Source: Embleya sp040629175
GTDB lineage: Bacteria; Actinomycetota; Actinomycetes; Streptomycetales; Streptomycetaceae
Direction of reading: 5' to 3'
DNA: 64,000 nucleotides
NCBI RefSeq assembly: GCF_040629175.1
Contig: NZ_JBEXUX010000003.1
Span: 124,001-188,000 of the forward strand
In this document: piece by piece, positions 8,694 through 16,919 of the stretch
How positions within the stretch are numbered: the stretch's first letter is position 1
How the letters are laid out: each line of letters starts with the position of its first letter
The notes under the pieces: generated by a model
Seen by the model: only the letters and a program-made list of their open reading frames with translations
The model's database searches: none
Told to the model about the DNA's origin: nothing
Program-made: the position numbers and the translations under genes

Positions 8694-9989
8694 GTGTGCC
8701 AGGCCCGCACACCCCGCACCCCGGGAGGCCGCCCGATCGACGCCGCCTTGGCCCTCGTGCTGCTCGTGCTGCTGATCGCCGGCAACGGCATGTTCGTCGC
8801 CGCCGAGTTCTCCCTGGTCACCGTCGAGCGCGGCGACGTGGCGGCCCGGGCCGAGGCCGGCGATCGAGGTGCGGGCCGGGTGCTGGGCGCACTGCGCACC
8901 CTGTCCTTCCAACTGTCCGGCGCCCAGTTGGGCATCACGCTCACCTCGCTGATCGCCGGCTACCTCGCCGAGGCGGCCTTTCGACTGCCCAGGTTCACCG
9001 CCCTGGTCCTGGCCTCCGGGTTGCAGATGCTGCTCGGCGAACTCGTGCCCAAGAACGCCGCGATCGCCCGCCCGCTCGGCGTCGCCCGGGTCGCGGGCCC
9101 GTTCCAGGTCGGCTTCTCCCGGCTGTGCCGCCCGCTGATCGTGTTCCTCAACGGCTCGGCCAACTTCTTCGTGCGCCGGCTCGGCATCGAGCCGCAGGAG
9201 GAGCTGGGCTCGGCCCGCTCGCCCGACGAACTGGGCCAACTGGTCCGGCACTCGGCCCGCGCCGGGGTGTTGCCCGTGAATACCGCCCGGGTGCTGCACC
9301 GGACGCTGCGCTTCGCCGACAAGCAGGCCGCCGAGGCGATGACCCCGCGCACCGAGCTGGTCACCCTGCCGGCCGACGCGTCGGTGGGCGAACTGCTGGA
9401 CACCGCCCGCGCGTGCGGCCACAGCCGGATCCCGGTCCGCGGTCAGGACCTGGACGAGATCGTCGGCGTGGCGGTGCTGCGCGACGCGTTGCGGGTCCCG
9501 GCCGCCGATCGGGCGGACACCCCGCTCGCCCGGATCGCCCGCGCCCCGGTCCTGGTGCCGACCTCGCTCGACCTCAAGCGGGCGGTCGAACGGCTGCGCG
9601 AGGGTCGGACCCAGTTGGCGATCGTGGTGGACGAGTACGGCGGCACGGCCGGCGTGCTCACCGCCGAGGACCTCGCCGAGGAGCTGGTGGGCGACCTCGC
9701 CGACGAGCACGACCCGGCGGACGAGCCGGACGCGCCGCCGCAACGGGTGCCCAGCTCGCGCGTGTTGCGGTTGTCCGGCCTGCTGCGCACGGACGAGGTC
9801 GAGGAGGCCAGCGGCTGGCGGTTGCCGGAGGGCGACTACAGCACCCTGGCCGGGTTGATCCTGGCCCGGCTGGGTCGACTGCCCGAGGTCGGCGACCACG
9901 TGGACGTGGACGGCCGACGGCTGACTGTGGTGGCGATGGACCGGCACCGGATCGACGAGGTCGAGCTGCGCACGGAGGTCGACTCGTGA
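8694..9989 (+). CDS. CNNM/CorC-type (hemolysin C family) membrane protein, first of a pair
   Basis: 431 aa from GTG at 8694. Residues about 15-130 are a shortened DUF21 transmembrane domain (NGMFVAAEFSLV, then QLGITLTSLIAGYLAE, then LLGELVPKNAAIARP). Between YLAE and LLGELVPKN there are about 25-30 fewer residues than usual for the family, so part of a membrane segment seems lost. A CBS pair follows (about 200-320, with MTPRTELVTLP and IVVDEYGGTAGV), then a CorC_HlyC C-terminal domain. The family transports or senses Mg2+/Co2+. The start is uncertain: a good GGGAGG site at 8721-8727 sits in front of CCG-ATC, where the sister gene has GTG-ATC. It overlaps the next gene by 4 bp. Confidence 0.85.
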   Translation: MCQARTPRTPGGRPIDAALALVLLVLLIAGNGMFVAAEFSLVTVERGDVAARAEAGDRGAGRVLGALRTLSFQLSGAQLGITLTSLIAGYLAEAAFRLPRFTALVLASGLQMLLGELVPKNAAIARPLGVARVAGPFQVGFSRLCRPLIVFLNGSANFFVRRLGIEPQEELGSARSPDELGQLVRHSARAGVLPVNTARVLHRTLRFADKQAAEAMTPRTELVTLPADASVGELLDTARACGHSRIPVRGQDLDEIVGVAVLRDALRVPAADRADTPLARIARAPVLVPTSLDLKRAVERLREGRTQLAIVVDEYGGTAGVLTAEDLAEELVGDLADEHDPADEPDAPPQRVPSSRVLRLSGLLRTDEVEEASGWRLPEGDYSTLAGLILARLGRLPEVGDHVDVDGRRLTVVAMDRHRIDEVELRTEVDS

Positions 9990-10975
9990 TCGGCGACCTG
10001 CTGCTCTCCCTGGTCCTGCTCGCGGCCAACGCCTTCTTCGTCGGCGCCGAGTTCTCGGTGATCTCGGCCCGCCGCACCCGGATCGCACCCCAGGCCGAGG
10101 CGGGCTCGCGCCGGGCCGCGATGGTACTCACCGCGATGGGCCGGTTGTCCACCATGCTCGCCGCCGCCCAGCTCGGCATCACCGTGGCCTCGCTGGGCCT
10201 GGGCGCGGTCGCCGAACCCGCGCTGGCGCACGCCCTGGCCGGCCCGATCCGGGCGAGCGGACTGCCCGGCAAAGCGGTACACGCGATCGCGTTCGTGCTC
10301 GCCCTGGCGGTGGTGGTGTTCTGCCACATGGTGCTCGGCGAGATGGTGCCCAAGAACATCGCCCTGGCCGGGCCGGAGGAATGCGCGTTGTGGCTGACCC
10401 CGCCGCTGCTGCTGATCGCCCGGCTGACCGCGCCGATCCTGTGGCTGCTCAACCACGCGGCCAACCTGTTCCTGCGCGCCTTTCGGGTGCGGCCGGTGGA
10501 CGAGGTGCGCAGCGTGTACACGGCCGAGGAACTCCCCGCGCTGCTGGCCGAGTCGCGCGAGCACGACCTGCTCGACGTGCGCGAGCACGACCGGCTCGCC
10601 GGCGCCCTGGCGCTGCACTCCAGCCCCGCCGCCTCGGTGATGCGGCCGTGGACCGACGTGGTGGCACTGCCCCGGCCGGTCTCGGCGACGGCCCTGGAGG
10701 AGGTCGCGGTGCGCACCGGCCTGTCCCGCTTCCCGGTCCTGGACCCGGCCGCCCGGCCGGTGGGCTACGTGCACGTGCTCGACGTGCTGGCCCCCGAGGC
10801 GGACGGTTCGGTGCCGATCTATCCCCTCGTCACGGTCGGCCCGGACGCCATGCTGACCAGCCTGTTGGCCCGCATGCGCGGTTCCCGTACCCACCTGGCC
10901 CTGGTCGGCGAGCCGGGCGCGGTGCCGCTGGGCCTGGTCACGCTCGACGACGTGATGTCCTCGTTGCTCCCCTGA
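9986..10975 (+). CDS. CNNM/CorC-type membrane protein, second of a pair
   Basis: 329 aa from GTG at 9986, inside the stop of the first CNNM gene (GTGA). It has a full DUF21 domain: NAFFVGAEFSVISARRTR, QLGITVASLGLGAVAEPA, a complete intervening helix, and VLGEMVPKNIALAGPE. A CBS pair covers about 205-325 (VMRPWTDVVALP and LVTLDDVMSSLLP). It lacks the C-terminal CorC_HlyC domain that its partner carries, the usual division in actinobacterial tandem CNNM operons. The two probably form a heteromeric divalent-metal exporter or sensor in the cytoplasmic membrane. Confidence 0.9.
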   Translation: MIGDLLLSLVLLAANAFFVGAEFSVISARRTRIAPQAEAGSRRAAMVLTAMGRLSTMLAAAQLGITVASLGLGAVAEPALAHALAGPIRASGLPGKAVHAIAFVLALAVVVFCHMVLGEMVPKNIALAGPEECALWLTPPLLLIARLTAPILWLLNHAANLFLRAFRVRPVDEVRSVYTAEELPALLAESREHDLLDVREHDRLAGALALHSSPAASVMRPWTDVVALPRPVSATALEEVAVRTGLSRFPVLDPAARPVGYVHVLDVLAPEADGSVPIYPLVTVGPDAMLTSLLARMRGSRTHLALVGEPGAVPLGLVTLDDVMSSLLP

Positions 10976-11148
10976 TCGAGATCGTTCCAAAAGGTCTTCA
11001 AACGGGTGTCAGTTCGCAATACACCGTTACTTTTCGAAGCCGTTTCGGTACAATGCGCTGACCGGCCCTGCCGGGTCCCTCTGTACGCCGCCGGGTCGTC
11101 CCCCGGCCGGATACCCGGTTCCCCACTGCACAGCGCCGCTTTCCCCTC

Positions 11149-11168
11149 CCCGGATTCTCCGGGTTTTT
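11149..11168 (+). terminator. Short stem-loop with T-run
   Basis: CCCGGA-TTC-TCCGGG followed directly by TTTTT, a rare canonical intrinsic terminator shape in such GC-rich DNA. It lies about 170 bp after the CNNM pair and only 30 bp before the start of the next gene on the same strand. It can therefore be either the CNNM operon terminator or a leader attenuator of the following gene. Confidence 0.5.
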
Positions 11169-11197
11169 GGACTCCTGCATCGAAATGAGGCGGTCTC

Positions 11198-11767
11198 ATG
11201 GTCCTGCGTGTGCCCGAGGCTCCCGAGTCGGCCCGTCGAGCGGCCCGAGCCGTGCTCGAATCCCGCACCCTGCTCCCGGCCGACTGCCGCGCCGATCAAG
11301 CCGCGCTCACGGCCGGATTCCCGCACCGCGTCTTCGAGATCGACCTGCACGACCTGGTCGCCGATCAGGGCGTACGCAGCGCCCGCCCGGTGGGTTGGCG
11401 CTGGCTCATGTGGTCCGACGACACGGTCGTCGGCGGCATCGAGGTCCGCCCCGACCCGACCGGTCACGGCGTCGGCCGATTCGTCGAGGGACCGTTCACC
11501 GTCGCCACCGCGCCGGCCGCCGCGGCGGCTCGGGCGCTCCCGCAGACGGTGCTCCGCCGCGACGAGGCGCGCCTGCTGAACGTGCCCGGGATGTACATGG
11601 TCGCGCTGTGGTTGGCCGACGAGGCGGGCGGTGTGGACCTGCTGATCCCGCTCGCGCCGGCGCCGTGCGGAGTGCAGGCGCTGCGCTGCTACACCGCGGC
11701 CGAACTGGCCGGCGTACTGGCCGTGCGCACCCGCCGGCCGGCCGCCGTGGGGGCTCCGGAAAGCTGA
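11198..11767 (+). CDS. Conserved-looking hypothetical protein
   Basis: 189 aa, not recognised. The ATG is preceded by GAGG 9 bp upstream. The sequence is soluble, without signal peptide or membrane helix, and Ala/Arg/Val-rich. Visible blocks are RWLMWSDDTVVGGIEVRPD (strand-turn-strand), ARLLNVPGMYMVALWL and LLIPLAPAPCGVQALRCYTAAEL, which suggest a small alpha/beta fold. Normal GC and codon use indicate it is a real gene. It follows a terminator-like hairpin and precedes a DUF5999-like small gene on the same strand. Confidence 0.7.
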   Translation: MVLRVPEAPESARRAARAVLESRTLLPADCRADQAALTAGFPHRVFEIDLHDLVADQGVRSARPVGWRWLMWSDDTVVGGIEVRPDPTGHGVGRFVEGPFTVATAPAAAAARALPQTVLRRDEARLLNVPGMYMVALWLADEAGGVDLLIPLAPAPCGVQALRCYTAAELAGVLAVRTRRPAAVGAPES

Positions 11768-11921
11768 TCACACCCCGCCGTTCACACGTGTGGTCACATC
11801 TTGGGCGCAGTCGGGTGAGAACTGCGAGAAGTCCTGCGCGCGGGCCTTTCGAGGCGGACACTGTGAGCTGCCGGGCAAGGCTGCCCGACGCGCTCCGCGC
11901 AGACACCGAGAAGGTACGAGG

Positions 11922-12122
11922 ATGTGCCAGCACCGACCGCATTGCCCACCGGCGGACAGTCCCGATCGTGAGGCCGCCGCCGTTGTGGCCGCCCATTTCG
12001 AACAGGGATGGAGCCTGCTCTGCAACGGCGTCGTCCTGTTCGAGGACACGGGCGAACTGCTGCCGGACGGACGCACCATCGCCCCGCACCGCCCCCGTGT
12101 GGGGTTGGTTTCGGCGGCCTGA
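11922..12122 (+). CDS. Small DUF5999-like protein
   Basis: 66 aa from ATG at 11922 with GAGAAGG upstream; the frame is open 44 codons further but that part looks non-coding. The sequence begins MCQHRPHCPPAD and contains QGWSLLCNGVVLFEDTGELLPDG, the layout of a small family that is widespread in Streptomyces and annotated DUF5999. Three Cys and two His near the start (C2, H4, H7, C8, C33) might bind a metal. Function is unknown. A CACACGTGTG palindrome lies about 130 bp upstream. Confidence 0.75.
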   Translation: MCQHRPHCPPADSPDREAAAVVAAHFEQGWSLLCNGVVLFEDTGELLPDGRTIAPHRPRVGLVSAA

Positions 12123-12286
12123 TCCGTTCGCACGGCCCCATCGAGCCGGAGGTCTCCTCGGAAGGGCCTCCGGCTCTCGCCTGCCCCGAGCCGGGCGCGC
12201 CGCCTTCCCGGTACAGTCCGAGCGGCGACAAGCCGTACCGCGACGACACGAGGTCGAGCGCGACGACGACTGGGAGTTCCATCCCC

Positions 12287-12877
12287 ATGGGCACTGGCGG
12301 CACCCCTCGGCCCGGCCGCCCGCGTGATCCACGCACCGACGAACTGATCCTGGCCGCGGCCCGCGAACTGGTCGCCGCGCAGGGCTACAACCGGGTCAGC
12401 ATCGACGCCGTCGCCCGTCGGGCGGGCGTGACCAGGCCGACCGTGTACCGCCGCTGGCCCTCGAAGGCGCACCTGGTGCACGAGGCGGTCTACCCGGCTC
12501 GCGAGATGAGCTTTCGGCCGCTGCCGCACGAGGACTTCGCGACCGGCGTGCTGCGCTTCGCCGAGGCCGCGCTCGAATCGTTCCGTCGCCCGGAGACCGC
12601 GGCCGCGGTGCCCGGGCTGCTCGCCGAGTACCGCGACCAGCCCGAGCTCAAGGAACTGCTGGTGGCCCGGATGGATCCGGTCCGGGCGATCTTCCGGGCC
12701 TTCGTGGCGGACGCGGTGGCCCGCGGCCAGGCCCGCCCGGACGTGGACGCCGATCTGCTCTTCGAATCGCTCAGCGGCGCGTTGATGTTCGGTGTCCTGG
12801 GCAGCGATCTGGCCGCCAAGCCGGGGTTCGCCGCCTCGGTGGCGCACCTGCTGACCCACGGCGCGGCCCGCCCCTGA
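12287..12877 (+). CDS. TetR-family transcriptional regulator
   Basis: 196 aa from ATG at 12287, with GGGAG 10 bp upstream. Residues 12-60 are a typical TetR helix-turn-helix: ILAAARELVAAQGY, then SIDAVARRAGVTRPTVYRRW and SKAHLVHEAVY. The remaining helices (70-190) form the ligand-binding and dimer domain, matching the TetR_C_16/33-like actinobacterial group. Its regulon is unknown; no self-evident palindrome sits directly upstream. It converges on gcvP, and the two stop codons lie within one shared hairpin. Confidence 0.92.
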   Translation: MGTGGTPRPGRPRDPRTDELILAAARELVAAQGYNRVSIDAVARRAGVTRPTVYRRWPSKAHLVHEAVYPAREMSFRPLPHEDFATGVLRFAEAALESFRRPETAAAVPGLLAEYRDQPELKELLVARMDPVRAIFRAFVADAVARGQARPDVDADLLFESLSGALMFGVLGSDLAAKPGFAASVAHLLTHGAARP

Positions 12878-12908
12878 TCGGGAGCGGACCGCACGCCGCT
12901 CGGATCAG
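12874..12908. terminator. Bidirectional hairpin between tetR-like gene and gcvP
   Basis: CTGATCGGGAGCGG and CCGCTCGGATCAG are near-perfect inverted arms spaced by about 8 bases. The arms include the TetR stop (TGA at 12875) and the gcvP stop on the other strand (12905), so one stem can end both convergent transcripts. Confidence 0.6.
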
Positions 12909-15826
12909 TTGTTGCCGTACGCCTCGATCGGCGGGCACGAGCAGACCAGGTTGCGGTCGCCCTGGGCGCCGTCGATCCGGCGCACCGGCGGCCAGTACTT
13001 CTCGGCCGGCACCACACCGGCCGGGAAGACCGCCTCCTCGCGGGTGTAGGCGTGCGCCCACTCGCCGGCGAGCAGCGCGGCGGTGTGCGGCGCGTTGGCG
13101 AGCGGGTTGTCGTCGGCGGGCAGCTCACCCGACGCGACCCGGTCGATCTCGCCCTTGATCGCGATCATCGCGTCGCAGAACCGGTCGATCTCGTGCAGGT
13201 TCTCGCTTTCCGTCGGCTCGATCATCAGCGTGCCGGGCACCGGGAACGACATGGTCGGCGCGTGGAAGCCGTAGTCGATCAGCCGCTTGGCGACGTCGTC
13301 GACGCTGACCCCGGTGGTCTTGGTGATCCCGCGCACGTCGATGATGCACTCGTGCGCCACCAGGCCGTTCGGGCCGGTGTAGAGCACCGGGAAGTGCGGT
13401 GCGAGCCGCTTGGCGATGTAGTTGGCGCCCAGCACCGCGACCTGGGTGGCCTCCTTGAGCCCGTCCGGGCCCATCAGCCGCAGGTACGTCCACGGAATCG
13501 GCAGGATCGCCGCCGAGCCCCACGGAGCCGCCGAGATCGGCCCCACGCCGGTCTCCGGGCCGGCGGTGGGCTGGAGCGGGTGATTGGGCAGGTACGGCGC
13601 CAGATGCGCGCGCACCGCGACCGGGCCGACCCCCGGACCGCCGCCGCCGTGCGGGATGCAGAACGTCTTGTGCAGGTTCAGGTGCGACACGTCGGCGCCG
13701 ATCGCACCGCCCGGCTGGGCCAGCCCGACCAGCGCGTTGAGGTTCGCGCCGTCCACGTAGACCTGGCCGCCGGCCTCGTGCACGGCCGCACAGACCTCCT
13801 CGATGCCCTCCTCGAACACGCCGTGCGTGGACGGGTAGGTCACCATCAGCACCGCGAGCGTGTCCCGGTGCAGGTCGATTTTCGCGTGCAGGTCGGCCAG
13901 GTCCACGTCGCCGTTCTCGCCGGTCTTGACCACCACGACGCGCATGCCCGCCATCACCGCGCTGGCCGCGTTGGTGCCGTGCGCGGAGGAGGGGATCAGG
14001 CACACGTCGCGGGCGGTGTCACCGTTGGCGTGGTGGTAGGCGCGCACCGCGAGCAGGCCCGCCAACTCGCCCTGCGAACCGGCGTTGGGCTGGAGCGAGA
14101 CCTTGGCGTAGCCGGTGATCCGGGCCAGCGATTCGGCCAGACCGTCGATCAGCTCCAGGTATCCGGCGGCCTGATCCACCGGTGCGAAGGGGTGCAGGTC
14201 GGCGAACTCGGGCCAGGTGATCGGTTCCATCTCGACCGTGGCGTTGAGCTTCATCGTGCACGAGCCGAGCGGGATCATGCCCCGGTCGAGCGCGTAGTCC
14301 TTGTCCGCGAGCCGCTTGAGGTAACGCAGCATGTCGGTCTCGGAACGGTGCGTGTGGAAGACCGGGTGGGTCAGGAAGCCGGTGTCGCGCAGCAGCGCGG
14401 TGGGCAGCGCGTCGACGGTGTCCGCGTCCAGCGCGGCCACGTCGCCGGTGACCCCGAACGCGCCCCAGACGGCCTCGACATGCGCCCGCAGGGTGGTCTC
14501 GTCGCAGGTGATCCCCACGTGGTCGGCATCCACCGGGCGCAGGTTGATCCCGGCCGCACGGGCCGCCGCGAGCACCTCCTCGGCCCGACCCGGCACCCGC
14601 GCCGTGACGGTGTCGAAGAAGTCGCCGTGCACGACCTCGACGCCGCCCGCCCGCAGCCCGGCCGCGAGTACGGCCGCGTACCGGTGGGTGCGCCGCGCGA
14701 TCGAGGTGAGCCCGTCCGGCCCGTGGTAGACCGCGTACATGCCGGCCATCACGGCCAGCAGGACCTGCGCCGTGCAGATGTTGCTGGTCGCCTTCTCCCG
14801 GCGGATGTGCTGTTCGCGGGTCTGCAGCGCGAGCCGGTAGGCGGGCGCGCCGTCGGCGTCCACGGACACCCCGACCAGCCGGCCCGGCATGCTGCGGGTG
14901 AGCTTCTCGCGGACCGCCAGGTAGCCCGCGTGCGGACCGCCGAAGGCCATCGGCACGCCGAATCGCTGCGTGGTGCCGACCGCGATGTCGGCGCCCAGCA
15001 CGCCCGGCGCGCGCAGCACGGTGAGCGCGAGCAGGTCGGCGGCGACCGCCACCAGCGCGCCCTGGGCGTGTGCCGCCTCGATCACCGGGGTCAGGTCGCG
15101 GACCCGACCGTCGGCGCCGGGGTACTGCAGCAACACGCCGAAGCAGCCGCCCTCGGGCAGCCCGTCGGTGGTGTCGGCGACCACGACCTCGATACCCAGC
15201 GCCCGGGCCCGGGTGCGCACCACCGCGATGGTCTGCGGCAGCGTGGCCGCGTCCACGACGAACACGTCGCTCTTGGCCCGGCCGGCCCGCCGGGCCAGGG
15301 TCATCGCCTCGGCGGCGGCGGTGGCCTCGTCGAGCAGCGAGGCACCGGCCACGTCCAGCCCGGTCAGGTCGGTGACCACGGTCTGGAAGTTGAGCAGCGC
15401 CTCCAACCGGCCCTGCGAGATCTCCGGCTGGTAGGGCGTGTAGGCGGTGTACCAGGCGGGGTTCTCCAGCACGTTGCGGGTGATCACCGGCGGAGTGAAG
15501 GTGCCGTGGTAGCCGAGCCCGATCATCGAGGTCAGCACGCTGTTGCGGGAGGCCAGCTCGCGCAGTTCGGCGAGCACCTCGGCCTCGGAACGCGCGGCGG
15601 GCAGTTCGAAGCCCTCCAGCGCGCGGATCGCGGCGGGCACCGCCGCGTCGGTCAGCTCGTCCAGGGATCCGTAGCCGATCGCGGCGAGCATCTTCGCCTG
15701 CTCGTCGGTGTCCGGACCGATGTGCCGGCCGGTGAACGGCGACGCGGCCTCCAGGCCGGTCAACGAGCCGGGACCGGAGGGGAGTACGGCGTGAGCACGC
15801 GTCGGGGCAGGGGTGCGCGGGGTCAT
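12905..15826 (-). CDS. gcvP: Glycine dehydrogenase (decarboxylating), P protein of glycine cleavage
   Basis: 973 aa, the usual length of the fused P protein. The ATG at 15824-15826 has GGAGG 8-13 bp upstream; the frame runs on into the riboswitch and the longer start is not credible. Residues about 15-460 are the N-terminal half (FTGRHIGPD, TPYQPEISQGRLEALLNFQT) and 470-973 the C-terminal half, where NLHKTFCIPHGGGGPG holds the PLP lysine near residue 720. It decarboxylates glycine and passes aminomethyl to the lipoylated H protein, whose gene is at 22.4 kb. It stands behind its own tandem glycine riboswitch, so it should be made when glycine is high. Confidence 0.98.
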   Translation of the reverse strand: MTPRTPAPTRAHAVLPSGPGSLTGLEAASPFTGRHIGPDTDEQAKMLAAIGYGSLDELTDAAVPAAIRALEGFELPAARSEAEVLAELRELASRNSVLTSMIGLGYHGTFTPPVITRNVLENPAWYTAYTPYQPEISQGRLEALLNFQTVVTDLTGLDVAGASLLDEATAAAEAMTLARRAGRAKSDVFVVDAATLPQTIAVVRTRARALGIEVVVADTTDGLPEGGCFGVLLQYPGADGRVRDLTPVIEAAHAQGALVAVAADLLALTVLRAPGVLGADIAVGTTQRFGVPMAFGGPHAGYLAVREKLTRSMPGRLVGVSVDADGAPAYRLALQTREQHIRREKATSNICTAQVLLAVMAGMYAVYHGPDGLTSIARRTHRYAAVLAAGLRAGGVEVVHGDFFDTVTARVPGRAEEVLAAARAAGINLRPVDADHVGITCDETTLRAHVEAVWGAFGVTGDVAALDADTVDALPTALLRDTGFLTHPVFHTHRSETDMLRYLKRLADKDYALDRGMIPLGSCTMKLNATVEMEPITWPEFADLHPFAPVDQAAGYLELIDGLAESLARITGYAKVSLQPNAGSQGELAGLLAVRAYHHANGDTARDVCLIPSSAHGTNAASAVMAGMRVVVVKTGENGDVDLADLHAKIDLHRDTLAVLMVTYPSTHGVFEEGIEEVCAAVHEAGGQVYVDGANLNALVGLAQPGGAIGADVSHLNLHKTFCIPHGGGGPGVGPVAVRAHLAPYLPNHPLQPTAGPETGVGPISAAPWGSAAILPIPWTYLRLMGPDGLKEATQVAVLGANYIAKRLAPHFPVLYTGPNGLVAHECIIDVRGITKTTGVSVDDVAKRLIDYGFHAPTMSFPVPGTLMIEPTESENLHEIDRFCDAMIAIKGEIDRVASGELPADDNPLANAPHTAALLAGEWAHAYTREEAVFPAGVVPAEKYWPPVRRIDGAQGDRNLVCSCPPIEAYGNN

Positions 15827-15883
15827 CGCGAAAGGCCTCCTGGATCGCTCCTGGACGGACACGCGGGTCGCGCGTCCACCGGC

Positions 15884-16118
15884 CTCCCCCTCTGTCATCG
15901 GTACCTGAGAGCTTCACCGCGCCCGGAGCACCGGTCGAACCGGTTCCCGCGGGCGCGATTTGCACCGTCGGCGAGGACCCGACCCGACTCGGCGAGCCAC
16001 GTACGGATCCTGCTTTCCAGAGTGCCCACGACCACGCGGTACGGGTGCCTGAGAGATTCCGGGGAGGAGTTGCTCCTTCGGCGCCTCGTGTGCACGACAC
16101 GAGGACTCTCCCGCGCGA
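15884..16118 (-). promoter_or_regulatory. Tandem glycine riboswitch upstream of gcvP
   Basis: On the minus strand the leader has two glycine aptamers in series. The first spans about 16118-16010 (GCGGGAGAGTCC, GCGCCGAAGGAGCAACTCC, AATCTCTCAGGCACC, then CTCTGGAAAGCAGG). The second spans about 15985-15884 (GCCGACGGTGCAAA, GGTGAAGCTCTCAGGTACC, then GACAGAGGGGGAGG). The repeated CTCTCAGGYAC and the GGAGCAACTCC helix are hallmark elements of glycine riboswitches. The linker is short, as in cooperative tandem forms. The 3' end lies about 57 bases before the gcvP start. Confidence 0.93.
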
Positions 16119-16171
16119 ACGTAATGGGCGACCTCAACGGTATCAGCGTGACACCGGCCGCGGCCTGCGCA

Positions 16172-16864
16172 CTAGGCGTAGGTCACAGTGGTGGTCGGGT
16201 AGCCCAGGGAGCGCATCATGCCCTGGAGCATGCCGGTGGTGTTCCGCTCCGCGCGCTCCACCAGTCCGGCGGTTTTCGCCGCGTCGTCGATCTTCTTGGT
16301 CGCGAGCACGTACAACTGTTGCTGATCGCCGGGATTGCCGGAGAAGAAGTCGCCCATGCGGTCGAACAGGCCCCGATCCTGGGCGATCACGTGGCTGTTC
16401 TTCTGGTCCAGCGCGGCGGGCGCGAGCCGCGCGTGCGGGAGCCTGATGGTCACGCTCTTGTCCTGCGGCGAGGTCCGGATCGCGTCCTGGCCGATCCCGC
16501 CGAATTCGACGAAACCGCCGACCTGGCCGACGCCGACGAACAGCGTGCGCTGGCCGCGCACGGCGTCCGGCAGGAACTTGGCGTCCTTTTCCAGGTCCAC
16601 CACGACCTGGAAGGTGCCGCTGACCGCCTCGTAGCGGCTGAGGTCCTGCACCGCCTTGAGCATCACCGGCCCGCTGTGGTCCTTGGTGGTCTCGCCGAAC
16701 GGATTGAATTTGCCGGGTAACAGGTTGACCAGGCCGACCAGCACCAGCGCCAGCACGATGAAGCCGACCAGCAGCGTGACCAGGAAGGCCGGCAGTCCGA
16801 GCCTGCGGCGAGCCGATCGAAAGGCACCCTGCCCTCGTATCGGCCGCTCTTTGACATCAGTCAT
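16172..16864 (-). CDS. DUF4230 membrane-anchored protein
   Basis: 230 aa. Residues 1-24 are basic and cytoplasmic; about 25-50 form one transmembrane helix (FLVTLLVGFIVLALVLVGLV). The rest is an extracytoplasmic DUF4230-like region: DLSRYEAVSGTFQVVVDLEK, then VGQVGGFVEFGGIG, and a C-terminal helix with ATKKIDDAAKTAGLVERAERNT. The family is widespread and uncharacterised. It lies between dinB and gcvP on the same strand and just upstream of the riboswitch; a coupling with either is not evident. Confidence 0.85.
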   Translation of the reverse strand: MTDVKERPIRGQGAFRSARRRLGLPAFLVTLLVGFIVLALVLVGLVNLLPGKFNPFGETTKDHSGPVMLKAVQDLSRYEAVSGTFQVVVDLEKDAKFLPDAVRGQRTLFVGVGQVGGFVEFGGIGQDAIRTSPQDKSVTIRLPHARLAPAALDQKNSHVIAQDRGLFDRMGDFFSGNPGDQQQLYVLATKKIDDAAKTAGLVERAERNTTGMLQGMMRSLGYPTTTVTYA

Positions 16865-16919
16865 GGTGGGGACACCCCCGAGGAGTCGTCTGCCCGGCGC
16901 CTGCCCCGGATCGACGCGG

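Noticed and set aside
15826..15898. Extension of GcvP to an ATG at 15898
   Set aside because: The extra codons lie inside the riboswitch, and the ATG at 15826 has a good GGAGG site.
13052..16720. Plus-strand open frame of 1222 codons
   Set aside because: Antisense to gcvP and the riboswitch; no domain, Arg/His/Gly-rich low-information sequence.
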